NCBI GenBank assembly: GCA_944388805.1
Contig: CALXKE010000012.1
Coordinates: 1-53,162, forward strand
DNA: 53,162 bases
Source: an uncultured Clostridia bacterium
GTDB lineage: Bacteria; Bacillota; Clostridia; TANB77; CAG-508
Reading direction: 5' to 3'
A program made the position numbers and the translations under genes. Of this stretch, positions 32,695-41,766 are shown piece after piece. The stretch's first letter is position 1. Every line of letters starts with the position of its first letter. The notes beneath the pieces were generated by a model that made no database searches, was not told the DNA's origin, and saw nothing but the letters and a program-made list of their open reading frames with translations.

Positions 32695-35025
32695 CTATTT
32701 TTTTTCATTTCTTTTGAAATTGATAACAACAGCATCATCATTATCAAACAAATATCTAGAATCTGTAGTATCTGTTTGTATTGGGTTGATTTCATCTCGT
32801 TCATCTTTAAAATCTAAATTTTTTAAATCAAATTTCTTTTTAGGTGAAGAATTATCATCTTCTGTAGCAGTTGTAACACTATCAGAGTATTTACCAAAGT
32901 CAAAAGTTTTGATTTTTTGTTTTTCTTTATATTTAGATTCTAGGTAATTAAATTTACCAGGACCAACCATTAAACGTCCACCAATATCTTTAACTTTATA
33001 GGCACATTTCTTATCTGTAAGCATTCCTTGTAATTTTCCAGGTGTAAAATAGTCAACATATGCCCATTTTGCATCACCTAATTTATTGGTATAAGACATT
33101 TTTTCTGTATCCAAATCTACTTTGTAGGTCCATTCTCTGTGTGAACCAAATTCTGAAACCCACCATTTTAATTCATCTATAACGGCATTACCAGTAAATA
33201 CTTTATTTGAACAGTTTGATAAGATGGTGTTTTTATAATTTTCTCTAGATCTAGGTGTTTCTAATTGTGCTAAGTTTTGAGCAGAGATAATGGTTCCAAC
33301 ACGATATTTTCTATACATTGTGAAGATAGCTTCTGTTGCTTTACAAATAAAGTCAGGAAATTCATCAACATATAGGAAATTAGGAACTCTTGAGTTTTCT
33401 CCACCAGGTCTTCTTAAAACAGCATTTTGCATTGATATTAAGAAGAATAATCCAAATGCTTGATGTGTTGATGAACCTAAATCACCACGTCTCGTGCATA
33501 CAAAAGTAATATCTCCATTTGCGAGTGCTTTATCAAAATCAATATTATTAAATCGATTACATAAGATAGATTTAACACCAGGTAATCTTAAAAGATTATC
33601 TAATTGTGTAACTGCTGCATAAATATCTTTTTCAGTTTGAGATCTTGCAGGTCCATCTTTATAGAAACATTTTTTAAAATATGAAAGTTGTATAGCATAT
33701 TTTTCTTTTAACTCTTCATCATGAGCTAAGATTTCACACATTTTTTCTATTAATTCAAAATTTGTGAACATTTTTAGCATATCTTCCATGTTAGGAAGAG
33801 CACCTTCGTTCATTCTAGGATACATTTCTTTTAATAAAATAGCCAAATTCTCAATTGCTTGAATAATAAAGTCTTCTCTATAGGCATCTTCAACTTCTTC
33901 ATGTGCATTGTTGTACATAGCTTTTAAAGCAGAAGATATAGTAACTGCTATCTTTGAAGGTTCATCATAAACAAAAGGATTTAATCCTATTGAGTTAGGA
34001 TTTGATGGATCAATCATATTGTATTTAAATCCATAATTATCGCAGACTTGTGTCATATGGTCAATTAGTTCATAATCTGGAGACATGATTTCTAAACCTA
34101 AATTTTTATATACATTTTCACCATTTAGTGTTCCTAAAATCATCTTTTTCATATAACCATTATAAACAGCTTCTTTTCCCTCAGTAGGAGCAAGCATTTC
34201 TAATTTAAAGTTTTCATTAAGATAATCATTATCATATGGTCTTTTCAAATGTGCGATACCTGTTTTCAAAGCAGTAAATCCCATTTCTTTAGAAACTTCT
34301 CTAAAGAAGTATTTTTTCTCAATATCTCTAGCAATCATTGGTTCAAAAACTAAAGAAGTTTTCCCTGTTCCAGATCCTCCACAGACAAATAAAGATAAAT
34401 ATCTTGAAACTTCTGGAATAATGATTGTTGTACCATAATCAGAGTCTGTACATAAAAAGACTTCACAGGTATAAACACCTCTATCTTTTTTAGGGTCTGA
34501 TAAATCAATTCCTTTATAATCCCAGATAGAACGGATTTGATCCAAGTTATCATTGATACCCATATATAACCATTTGAATACTGGAAATATAGTGACTAAT
34601 GGTAAATAAAGTGAGATACTAATAAAAGCAGGCTTTACAATATCAGAAAAATCTGTAATTAATTCTACATAATTAGGAACAGATAATAATAGCAACCAAG
34701 CTCCCATATTTAGCCATTGGGTAAACATAGAAATGGCAATGATATATAGTCCAATAACGTATACATAGAATATAGCTACTTTTTTCATGTTTGAAGTAGC
34801 AAATTCAGATTGTCCTGAAAACAAAAATGCAAAAATTGGACATGCCAAAGCTAATGTGTATTTTATAGGTCCCCAATAAGAATAGGATACACCTGTAAAT
34901 ATCATAAGAAGCATCTCAACAATTCTATCTACTGCTAAATATACTGTTATCAATGTTAAAATATATGTTGCAAATGTGTTTCTACTAACATTTAATTTCT
35001 TTAAAAATTTGTCTATTAGCTTCAT
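32695..35025 (-). CDS. Orphan VirD4/TraG-type coupling ATPase
   Basis: This 776-residue protein has about four to five transmembrane helices in residues 20-155, then a cytoplasmic motor with Walker A GGSGTGKTS (starting at 216) and Walker B FLYVDEFPDF, followed by TIISAQNLAQLE. This is the type IV coupling protein/TraG layout used to feed DNA or protein to a secretion channel. The all-alpha-like region between (about 370-520) is acidic. No relaxase, VirB4 or other conjugation gene is nearby; neighbours are core sporulation and metabolic genes, so it looks like a domesticated or stand-alone translocation ATPase. The Lys/Asp-rich C-terminal tail is probably disordered. Confidence 0.82.
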   Translation of the reverse strand: MKLIDKFLKKLNVSRNTFATYILTLITVYLAVDRIVEMLLMIFTGVSYSYWGPIKYTLALACPIFAFLFSGQSEFATSNMKKVAIFYVYVIGLYIIAISMFTQWLNMGAWLLLLSVPNYVELITDFSDIVKPAFISISLYLPLVTIFPVFKWLYMGINDNLDQIRSIWDYKGIDLSDPKKDRGVYTCEVFLCTDSDYGTTIIIPEVSRYLSLFVCGGSGTGKTSLVFEPMIARDIEKKYFFREVSKEMGFTALKTGIAHLKRPYDNDYLNENFKLEMLAPTEGKEAVYNGYMKKMILGTLNGENVYKNLGLEIMSPDYELIDHMTQVCDNYGFKYNMIDPSNPNSIGLNPFVYDEPSKIAVTISSALKAMYNNAHEEVEDAYREDFIIQAIENLAILLKEMYPRMNEGALPNMEDMLKMFTNFELIEKMCEILAHDEELKEKYAIQLSYFKKCFYKDGPARSQTEKDIYAAVTQLDNLLRLPGVKSILCNRFNNIDFDKALANGDITFVCTRRGDLGSSTHQAFGLFFLISMQNAVLRRPGGENSRVPNFLYVDEFPDFICKATEAIFTMYRKYRVGTIISAQNLAQLETPRSRENYKNTILSNCSNKVFTGNAVIDELKWWVSEFGSHREWTYKVDLDTEKMSYTNKLGDAKWAYVDYFTPGKLQGMLTDKKCAYKVKDIGGRLMVGPGKFNYLESKYKEKQKIKTFDFGKYSDSVTTATEDDNSSPKKKFDLKNLDFKDERDEINPIQTDTTDSRYLFDNDDAVVINFKRNEKK

Positions 35026-35061
35026 CTAAAATATCCTTTCAAAATTATAATCATACATATA

Positions 35062-35090
35062 TATTATCCTACAAAATGGCCAAAAAAACA
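35062..35090 (-). promoter_or_regulatory. Promoter of the coupling-type ATPase gene
   Basis: On the minus strand TTGTTT (35090-35085), 17 bp and GATAAT (35067-35062). Confidence 0.6.
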
Positions 35091-35128
35091 AGAGTTTTAG
35101 CTAAATTTATTTAAGTTTGTCTAAATAT

Positions 35129-35216
35129 TGTTACAATTCACAGCTTTAAATAGAAACTAATGAAAATGTTGAACTATAAATATTTTATAAAATACTATTG
35201 ACTGTGAACTGTAACA
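35129..35216. promoter_or_regulatory. Paired operator-like inverted sites between divergent genes
   Basis: TGTTACAATTCACAG (35129-35143) and CTGTGAACTGTAACA (35202-35216) are reverse complements with one mismatch, 58 bp apart. The right copy sits directly after a TTGACT (35198-35203) that could be the -35 of the yaaL promoter (TATAGT at 35223-35228, 19-bp spacer). The left copy lies upstream of the minus-strand promoter. Dimeric repressor sites with looping are a natural reading; the regulator is unknown. Confidence 0.5.
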
Positions 35217-35283
35217 CATATTTATAGTATAAAAAATAGATTTTTGAATATACTATTATGAAAAAAGGGGCAGGAGGAAATGT

Positions 35284-35568
35284 ATGGAAGATGGATATAT
35301 GAGAGAAAGCGAAATAGAAAGTTTAGAGGAAAAAGAAAGAGAGATTGAACTGATTAAAAATATTATAAAAACAAGAAGAGACTTAAAAAATGTAGATAGA
35401 AACTTTGAATTTGCACAAGACGATTTGGTGGATTATTATATTTATGAAATGAAGGCTAATCAAGCAAAATTAAACTATTTAATTAAAATGGCAAAAATGA
35501 AGGGAATTACAGTAGATATGATTAATGATATAAAATATAGACTTTCTAGTGATGAAGAAGTCGGATAG
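35284..35568 (+). CDS. yaaL: YaaL family (DUF2508) protein
   Basis: The 94-residue soluble helical protein matches the YaaL/DUF2508 pattern DLVDYYIYEMKANQAKLNYLIKMAKMKG. Its function is unknown, but it is usually encoded immediately before bofA, as here. ATG 35284 is 6 bases after AGGAGG; an ATG at 35280 is out of frame. Confidence 0.85.
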   Translation: MEDGYMRESEIESLEEKEREIELIKNIIKTRRDLKNVDRNFEFAQDDLVDYYIYEMKANQAKLNYLIKMAKMKGITVDMINDIKYRLSSDEEVG

Positions 35569-35637
35569 GTCTATTTGTCCAATTGATAGCATAATAATGA
35601 GTAAGAGAATATATATGTTATCAATTGGAGGTAGAAA

Positions 35638-35898
35638 ATGGATTTAAATATAATTACATATTTAGCTTGTATCTGTTTTATATTTATCGTTGGAAGAATT
35701 TTTATTGTCCCACTGAAAAAAATATTGAAACTCATTATTAATTCAATATTTGGTGGGGTGATGATATATGTAATTAACCTAATAGGTGCTAATTTTGGAT
35801 TTCATATAGGTTTAAATATTGTTAATAGCATCATCATAGGTTTGTTGGGACTACCTGGGGCAGTTTGCTTAATAATTGTAAAATTATTAATTGGATAA
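35638..35898 (+). CDS. bofA: Pro-sigma-K processing inhibitor BofA
   Basis: BofA is a mother-cell membrane protein that holds the SpoIVFB protease inactive until the forespore signals. The 86-residue length, two to three hydrophobic helices and the C-terminal GLPGAVCLIIVKLLI match the family. It lies 69 bp after yaaL in the standard order. Its presence supports a spore-forming ancestry. Confidence 0.85.
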   Translation: MDLNIITYLACICFIFIVGRIFIVPLKKILKLIINSIFGGVMIYVINLIGANFGFHIGLNIVNSIIIGLLGLPGAVCLIIVKLLIG

Positions 35899-35939
35899 AC
35901 ATTAAAAAATAAGAACCTTGTTGTCTAAGACAATAAAAG

Positions 35940-35969
35940 AGCCAAGTCAAAATTATTTTTGACTTGGCT
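35940..35969 (-). terminator. glmS terminator
   Basis: AGCCAAGTCAAAA/TTTTGACTTGGCT (13 bp, 4-nt loop) lies 10 bp after the glmS stop; the minus-strand read continues as CTTTTATTG. It may also stop bofA transcripts. Confidence 0.85.
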
Positions 35970-35979
35970 AATTAATATA

Positions 35980-37821
35980 TTATTCAACTGTAACAGATTT
36001 TGCTAAGTTTCTAGGTTTATCAACATCTAATCCTTTTTCCTTTGAAATATAGTATGATAATAACTGTAAAGGAATAATTGATAAGATTGGTGAAATATAT
36101 GGACTAGTCTCAGGAATTTCTAGTACAGTATCAAACATAGATTTATCAATTTTTTGGTTAGTAATAATTAAAGTTTTTGCTCCACGAGTGATAACTTCTT
36201 GAAGATTACTAACTGTTTTCTCAACTAAGGTAGGTTCTGTCATAATACCTACAACTGTTATATCTTTTTCGATTAAAGCAATTGGTCCATGTTTTAATTC
36301 ACCTGCTGCATAACTTTCTGAATGAATATATGAAATTTCTTTTAGTTTTAAAGAACCTTCTTTAGCAACAGTTTCATCAATACCTCTACCAATAAAGAAA
36401 ATATCTTTTTCTTGATAAATTCTTTTTGAAAATTGTTTAACAATATCTTCTAATTTTAGACATTCTTCAATTTTTCCTGGTAAGTCTAAAATTTCTTTTT
36501 TTAATTCATGTAATTTTTTAGAATTTTTTTCAAGTATTTCTGCAAAATAAATGGCTAATATAACCATTAGAACCACTTGTGAAGTATATGCTTTTGTAGA
36601 AGCAACTGCAATTTCTGGTCCAGCATGTGTATAAATAGAATAATCTGCTTCTCTTGTAATAGAACTTCCAATAACATTAGAAATGGCAAGTGTTTTTGCA
36701 CCTTTTTGTTTTGATAATTTTAATGCGGCAATGGTATCTGCTGTTTCTCCTGATTGAGAAATAAAGATACATAATGTTTTATCATCGATTAATGGATCTC
36801 TATATCTAAATTCAGAAGCGATATCTACTTCAGTTGGAATTCTACAAAGTTTTTCAATAATATTTTTTCCTGCTAATCCAGCATGCATTGCTGTACCACA
36901 AGCAACAATGTAAATTTTATTTAAGCTTGATAAATATTCTTTTGTGAATTTCAATTCATCAAACTCACATTTTGTGTTTTCACTAAATTTAGCGCCGATG
37001 GTTTCACGAATGGCTGTTGGTTGCTCATGAATTTCTTTTAGCATAAAATCCTCATAACCATTTTTTTCGCTACTAGCAGCATCCCATTCAATACTTTGTG
37101 TCTTTTTATCTATTTTATTTAAATCTTTATCATAAAATTCAGCAGAATCTCTTGATAAAAATACATATTCTAAATCATTTAAAAGATAGAAATTTCTAGT
37201 AAATGATAAAATGGCAGGAATATCTGAAGAAATATAATTTTCATCAATTCCTTTTCCAATAACTAAAGGACTATCTTTTCTTACAACAATCATATTATCA
37301 GGAAAGTCTTTACAAATAATCTCTAAAGCAAAACTTCCTTTTAAATCAGAGCAAGCATTTCTAACAGCCGTTAAAAATTTCATTTTTCCTGTTTCTTCTG
37401 TCTCTTTAGTATAATAATAATGAATTAAATTTGGAACAATTTCTGTATCTGTATCAGAATAAAACTTATATCCATTATCCATTAAAAATTTTCTTAATTC
37501 ATTATAATTTTCGATAATACCATTATGCACAACACTAAATGATTTTGAATTATCTTGATGAGGGTGTGCATTTTCTTTAGATGGTTTTCCATGTGTTGCC
37601 CATCTCGTATGTGCGATACCAATGGTACCTTTTAAATCATCAATACCTTTTATATTATATAAATTTTTTACTCTTCCTTTATTTTTCATCACAACCAAAC
37701 CTTCTGGTTCAATTGTTGAAATACCTGCAGAGTCATAACCTCTGTATTCTAACCTTAAAAGTCCATTGATTAAAATTGGACTTGCTTTTTGTTTTCCTAT
37801 ATAACCTACAATTCCACACAT
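35980..37821 (-). CDS. glmS: Glutamine-fructose-6-phosphate aminotransferase (isomerizing)
   Basis: GlmS makes glucosamine-6-phosphate from fructose-6-phosphate and glutamine, the entry to wall amino sugars. The 613-residue enzyme has an N-terminal glutaminase with nucleophile Cys2 (MCGIVGYIG), RYRGYDSAG-type motif as EYRGYDSAG and THGKPS, then two SIS sugar-isomerase domains (ISQSGETADT, ELKHGPIALI) and the closing KSVTVE. The start follows AGGAGG. A glmS ribozyme in its leader provides feedback control. Confidence 0.97.
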   Translation of the reverse strand: MCGIVGYIGKQKASPILINGLLRLEYRGYDSAGISTIEPEGLVVMKNKGRVKNLYNIKGIDDLKGTIGIAHTRWATHGKPSKENAHPHQDNSKSFSVVHNGIIENYNELRKFLMDNGYKFYSDTDTEIVPNLIHYYYTKETEETGKMKFLTAVRNACSDLKGSFALEIICKDFPDNMIVVRKDSPLVIGKGIDENYISSDIPAILSFTRNFYLLNDLEYVFLSRDSAEFYDKDLNKIDKKTQSIEWDAASSEKNGYEDFMLKEIHEQPTAIRETIGAKFSENTKCEFDELKFTKEYLSSLNKIYIVACGTAMHAGLAGKNIIEKLCRIPTEVDIASEFRYRDPLIDDKTLCIFISQSGETADTIAALKLSKQKGAKTLAISNVIGSSITREADYSIYTHAGPEIAVASTKAYTSQVVLMVILAIYFAEILEKNSKKLHELKKEILDLPGKIEECLKLEDIVKQFSKRIYQEKDIFFIGRGIDETVAKEGSLKLKEISYIHSESYAAGELKHGPIALIEKDITVVGIMTEPTLVEKTVSNLQEVITRGAKTLIITNQKIDKSMFDTVLEIPETSPYISPILSIIPLQLLSYYISKEKGLDVDKPRNLAKSVTVE

Positions 37822-37881
37822 AATATAAATCCTCCTAAAATTTGTTTTTGGGAATTAAAGGTATGCAAATAAAACCTATAT

Positions 37882-38021
37882 GTATTGACCTTTGTTACAA
37901 CATTACTATTGCTCTTTTAATCAATACTCATGACCATAAGTGAAAGCCATCAGAGCACCCGCCGAATCTTTCGATAACTCTGAACCTCGTCAACACCCAA
38001 AAAAGAGTGTCCAGGCGCTAT
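37882..38021 (-). ncRNA. glmS self-cleaving ribozyme-riboswitch
   Basis: On the minus strand the leader of glmS reads AGCGCCTGG at the cleavage end (near 38019), then GTGTTGACGAGG, GTTATCGAAAGATTCGGCGG and GTGCTCTG, which are the conserved glmS ribozyme core segments in order. A distal stem GTATTGA/TCAATAC (37882-37888 region) with an ACAAAG segment fits P4. Glucosamine-6-phosphate is the cofactor for self-cleavage, which destabilises the mRNA. It starts about 60 bp before the glmS ATG. Confidence 0.95.
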
Positions 38022-38163
38022 ATATGAACGAAATATTGCCCTCCTTTCTAAACATTTTCTTGCATACTTTTAATTTACTGCTATTATATTATACTAAAAT
38101 GAAAAAATACGCAAGTCCTAGTAAAAAAATTTTATTTTTTAGATAGAAAAAATAATAAAAAGA

Positions 38164-38192
38164 TTGAAAATATAGGTAAAATCATATATAAT
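38164..38192 (+). promoter_or_regulatory. hpt promoter
   Basis: TTGAAA (38164-38169), 17 bp and TATAAT (38187-38192). It gives hpt an untranslated leader of about 130 nt. Confidence 0.75.
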
Positions 38193-38215
38193 ATAGGTGT
38201 TCAAAATAAAACATA

Positions 38216-38327
38216 CAAAAAGGGGATAGGTAACCAGAGAGCCTAAATAAGAAATAAGGGGAATGCGGTTGAAAATATAATTCTTTTCCAACCGAGATTG
38301 CGCCTTAAGAAAGGAATGCGTTAAAAC
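38216..38327 (+). promoter_or_regulatory. Structured hpt leader containing hairpin element copy B
   Basis: CGGTTGAAAA (38266-38275) pairs with TTTT-C-CAACCG (38284-38294), a 10-bp stem with one bulged C. A second helix (CGCCTT with AAGG...GCG) covers the Shine-Dalgarno AAAGGA. Upstream, TAGG/CCTA (38226-38244) forms a further small hairpin. The element matches copy A before comEC. It is not a purine riboswitch by sequence; a regulatory role for a purine-salvage gene is possible. Confidence 0.5.
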
Positions 38328-38846
38328 ATGAATGTATTAATTAATGAAACAAGAATTGAAAAAAGATTGGAAGAAATGGCAAAAGAAATAGACAAAGATT
38401 ACGAAGGAAAAGAAATTATTCTAATTGGTATCTTAAAAGGTTCAGTTGTCTTTATGGTAGAATTAGCCAAAAGACTAAAAACAAAAGTACAATTTGAATT
38501 TATAGAAGTATCTAGTTATGAAGGAACAGAAAGTACAGGAAAAGTAAAAATTGTAAAAGATATAAAAAATAGTATTGAAGGAAAAGATGTATTAATTGTA
38601 GAAGATATTATTGATACAGGAACAACGCTAGCATTTTTAAAGGACTATTTTAAATTAAAGAGACCAAATAGTTTAAAAATTGCAACTTTACTTAGCAAAC
38701 CATCAAGAAGAACAAAAGAATTAGATGTAGAATATATTGGATTTAGAATAGAAGATAAATTTGTAGTAGGATATGGTTTGGATTATAACCAAAACTATAG
38801 AAATTTACCATATATTGGCTATGTAGAAAGTGTAGATGAGTTTTAA
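38328..38846 (+). CDS. hpt: Hypoxanthine phosphoribosyltransferase
   Basis: Hpt salvages hypoxanthine and guanine with PRPP to IMP and GMP. The 172-residue length is standard. The PRPP-binding loop is VLIVEDIIDTGTTL, with the conserved acidic pair, and the base-binding end DKFVVGYGLDY is present. ATG 38328 follows AAAGGA at an 11-base distance, longer than ideal, as part of the folded leader. Confidence 0.95.
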   Translation: MNVLINETRIEKRLEEMAKEIDKDYEGKEIILIGILKGSVVFMVELAKRLKTKVQFEFIEVSSYEGTESTGKVKIVKDIKNSIEGKDVLIVEDIIDTGTTLAFLKDYFKLKRPNSLKIATLLSKPSRRTKELDVEYIGFRIEDKFVVGYGLDYNQNYRNLPYIGYVESVDEF

Positions 38847-38968
38847 ATAAAAGATAATTTTTAAGTTAAAATATGAGATTAGAAATGGTTTAAAAAAATT
38901 TTAAGAAAGACTTATAAATTCCACCAGAAGATATAAGCCTTTCTTTTGACAATAAAGGAATGGATGAA

Positions 38969-40828
38969 ATGTTTGATATAGAAGAGGAATTAAAGAAATT
39001 GCCAGGAAAGCCTGGTGTATATATTATGCATGATAAAGATGATAACATTATCTATGTTGGAAAAGCGATTTCATTAAAAAACAGAGTTAGACAATATTTT
39101 AGAAAAACCAATAAAACAGCTAGAATTGAAAAAATGGTTTCTTTAATTGATCATTTTGAATATATTGTTGTAGATAATGAGGCAGAAGCTTTAATCTTAG
39201 AATGTAATTTAATCAAAAAGAATAGACCCAAATTTAACGTATTATTAAAAGATGATAAAACCTATCCATATATAAAAATAGATGTAAAATCAGAATATCC
39301 TGGAGTTTATTATACAAGAAGAGTGATAAATGATGGTTCAAAATATTTTGGACCATATGCAAATCCTGGTGCAGCAAAAGAAATGTTAGACTTTATTAAA
39401 GAAAGATATAAAATTCATCAATGTAGAACCTTAAAAGAAAGAACAAGACCATGCTTGAATTACCATATAGGTAGATGTTTGGCACCATGTATGGGAAATA
39501 TAGATAAAGAAGAATATCGAAAACAAGTAAATGAAATTATTGATTTATTAGAAGGAAAAACAGATAAAGTTTTAAAAGATTTAGATTTACAAATGAAAGA
39601 AGCCTCTCAAAAAATGGAATATGAAAAAGCTGCTAATTTAAGAGATAGAAAACAAGCAATAGAAAGAGCTTCAGCAAAACAAAAAGTATCCAATATATCA
39701 GAAAATAGCATTGATGTTATCGGAATTGCAAAATCAGATTTAGAAGTTTGTGTAGAAATCTTTTTTGTAAGAGGAAGCAAAATGATAGGAAGAGAACAAT
39801 ACTTCTATAAAGATTTAAAAGACATGGAAGATAAAGAGATTCTTTCAGGATTTATCAAACAATACTATTTTGACAATCCAAACATTCCTAGTAAAATTAT
39901 GATAAGAGAAGAAATAGAAGATAAAGAAGCAATTGAAAGTTGGTTGTCCACAGAATTGGGAAAAAAAGTGGAAATCAAATCACCTAAAAAAGGTGAAAAA
40001 TTAAGATTTGTAGAAATGGCAGAAAATAATGCAAAAGTAACATTAGATAATAAAGAAAAAGATAAAAGTGAAATTTTATTAGAATTAAAAGAAGTACTAA
40101 AAATGGATATCTTACCAAGAAAAATAGAAACTTTTGATATATCGAATATATCAGGGGAATATATGGTAGCTGGAATGTGTGTGATGCAAGATGGTGTCAT
40201 CAAAAAGAATCTATCTAGAAGGTTTAAAATTAAAACGGTTTATGGGCAAGATGATCCAAAATGTATGGAGGAGGTTATCACTAGAAGATTAAGACATTCC
40301 ATCGAAAATCCAAATGGTGGATTTGGAAAGCTTCCAGATGTCATATTTGCAGATGGTGGTATTACACAAATACGAGCAACGAAACAAGCGATTGAAAATG
40401 TTTTAAATGAAGAAAAAGAAAAGATTATGCAGGAAGATATGACAGAGCAAGACAAAAAAGAAAAACTAGAAATGGTAGAAAAAGAATTAGATATTAAAGT
40501 ATTTGGTATGGTTAAAAATGATGAACACCAAACAAGAGCTTTAATGGATGAGGATAGAAATGAACTAAACATTTCAGAAAACTTAATGAAATTAATTACT
40601 AGATTTCAAGATACAGTTCATGATACAGCTATTACATACCATAGAAAATTAAGAGATAAAGAAATGAGAAAGTCAGCATTAGATGATATTAAAGGAATTG
40701 GTAATGCGAAAAAACAAGCCTTGTTAAAACAATTTGGAAGTGTAGAAAAGATAAAACAAGCATCTATAGAAGAACTGATGAAAGTAAAAGGTATTACAAA
40801 AGAATTAGCAGAAAAATTAAAACAATAA
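38969..40828 (+). CDS. uvrC: Excinuclease ABC subunit C
   Basis: UvrC makes both incisions in nucleotide excision repair. The 619-residue product has an N-terminal GIY-YIG nuclease (KPGVYIMHDKDDNIIYVGKA), the UVR motif (about 200-235), an RNase H-like C-terminal nuclease (TFDISNISGEYMVAG, FADGG, KNDEHQTRAL) and a helix-hairpin-helix end (LDDIKGIGNAKKQALL). ATG 38969 is preferred because AAAGGA would be directly against an ATG at 38960. Confidence 0.95.
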   Translation: MFDIEEELKKLPGKPGVYIMHDKDDNIIYVGKAISLKNRVRQYFRKTNKTARIEKMVSLIDHFEYIVVDNEAEALILECNLIKKNRPKFNVLLKDDKTYPYIKIDVKSEYPGVYYTRRVINDGSKYFGPYANPGAAKEMLDFIKERYKIHQCRTLKERTRPCLNYHIGRCLAPCMGNIDKEEYRKQVNEIIDLLEGKTDKVLKDLDLQMKEASQKMEYEKAANLRDRKQAIERASAKQKVSNISENSIDVIGIAKSDLEVCVEIFFVRGSKMIGREQYFYKDLKDMEDKEILSGFIKQYYFDNPNIPSKIMIREEIEDKEAIESWLSTELGKKVEIKSPKKGEKLRFVEMAENNAKVTLDNKEKDKSEILLELKEVLKMDILPRKIETFDISNISGEYMVAGMCVMQDGVIKKNLSRRFKIKTVYGQDDPKCMEEVITRRLRHSIENPNGGFGKLPDVIFADGGITQIRATKQAIENVLNEEKEKIMQEDMTEQDKKEKLEMVEKELDIKVFGMVKNDEHQTRALMDEDRNELNISENLMKLITRFQDTVHDTAITYHRKLRDKEMRKSALDDIKGIGNAKKQALLKQFGSVEKIKQASIEELMKVKGITKELAEKLKQ

Positions 40829-40839
40829 AAAAAGGGGAG

Positions 40840-41010
40840 TTACCTCCCCACACAGGCGTATTTCATACGCCTTTTTTTTATATGTCCCCAAAGGGACATA
40901 GCAGGATAGCGACCGGCTAATCCTGCAGTAACCCTATGAGCCTGAATAATGCGATAGAGAATTCCTCCGACCACCAGACAAATAGGAATTAAAATAATTG
41001 CTTTTTTCAT
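40840..41010 (-). CDS. Small membrane protein (56 aa), minus strand
   Basis: The minus-strand ATG at 41010 follows a strong AAAGGAGG and encodes 56 residues. An N-terminal helix (AIILIPICLVVGGILYRII) is followed by a basic tail with Arg and Lys. Codons such as CTG, GTC, CGC and GGT are commoner than in neighbouring genes. The last codons overlap the uvrC terminator, so the true end may differ in relatives. Family unknown. It is followed upstream by another atypical membrane protein gene on the same strand. Confidence 0.6.
   Translation of the reverse strand: MKKAIILIPICLVVGGILYRIIQAHRVTAGLAGRYPAMSLWGHIKKRRMKYACVGR
40854..40879 (+). terminator. uvrC terminator
   Basis: AGGCGTAT/ATACGCCT with a 3-nt loop and eight T. 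It lies inside the 3' end of the minus-strand ORF 40840-41010. Confidence 0.9.
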
Positions 41011-41130
41011 AATGTAGTCCTCCTTTGCGTAATAAAAGCAATTTACAGAGAGTTTTCTCTGTAGGTACTAAGATACTATATCATAATTTACCTGATATAT
41101 CAATTACTTAAATGAGAGAAAAAATAAAAA

Positions 41131-41161
41131 GACGTCCGATTTGGATTTTCCAAATCGGATG
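41131..41161 (-). terminator. Terminator of the 41170-41550 gene
   Basis: TCCGATTTGGA/TCCAAATCGGA (41135-41145 with 41149-41159) followed on the minus strand by CTTTTTATTTTTT. It lies 10 bp beyond the stop codon. Confidence 0.85.
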
Positions 41162-41169
41162 CCTGAGAA

Positions 41170-41550
41170 CTATTTGAGTGTAGCCTTATTCATAAGACTA
41201 ATATCAGTCTTAGACTTAGTATTAGCCTTAATTTTAGCTTCGGCTTCAGCTTTAGCTTTATTGGCTATATCTAGTTCTCTACGGGCCTTTTTAGCCCGTT
41301 TAGCTCTTGACCACCTAGCAAGGTAAAGTCTCAAGGTTTGTGCAACCTTAAGAGCTCCAGCGCCTGCCAAAAAGATGGCAACAGCCTCTGGCGGTGTGTC
41401 CGTGAATTTCTCGATAATAGCGGACACGTTTTGGATGATAAGAACTCCACCCAAAATTAAGAGCCCAATCAAACCAAAAATCACAGCAGTTACTCCTGCC
41501 ATTTTAAATTTTTCATTCCGTCTTTCCTTTTGTTTTTCTGTTTTCTTCAT
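41170..41550 (-). CDS. Unknown membrane protein with a basic/alanine-rich helical tail
   Basis: The start is ATG 41550 (minus) behind GAGAGGAG, giving 126 residues; an upstream in-frame ATG at 41601 lacks a site. Order: Lys-rich N-terminus, two transmembrane helices (about residues 18-42 and 55-72), then a long, highly charged helix (ARWSRAKRAKKARRELDIANKAKAE). The Arg/Ala composition and GC-richer codons differ from most of the window, hinting at transfer from phage or plasmid. No family recognised. Confidence 0.65.
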   Translation of the reverse strand: MKKTEKQKERRNEKFKMAGVTAVIFGLIGLLILGGVLIIQNVSAIIEKFTDTPPEAVAIFLAGAGALKVAQTLRLYLARWSRAKRAKKARRELDIANKAKAEAEAKIKANTKSKTDISLMNKATLK

Positions 41551-41766
41551 TGTTGTTATACTCCTCTCTTTGATTTGATTTGTGAAGGACTTTTCCTTCA
41601 ACTACTTATATTATATCATAAAATGGATAAAAATACAAAAAAATATATAGTTTCAAGAATTTATATAGAAAGAATAAGAAAAATCTGAAAAGTTATTTCA
41701 AAATAAGGAATAAATCAAACATAACATGAATATCATATTATGAAAAATTACAAAGGAGGATAAATA

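Noticed and set aside
32695-35025. Integrated conjugative element
   Set aside because: Only the coupling-type ATPase is present; no integrase, relaxase, VirB4, attachment-site repeats or cargo borders were found around it.
38216-38327. Purine riboswitch before hpt
   Set aside because: The conserved three-way junction sequences of purine, PRPP and ppGpp riboswitches are not recognisable; it matches the comEC leader instead.
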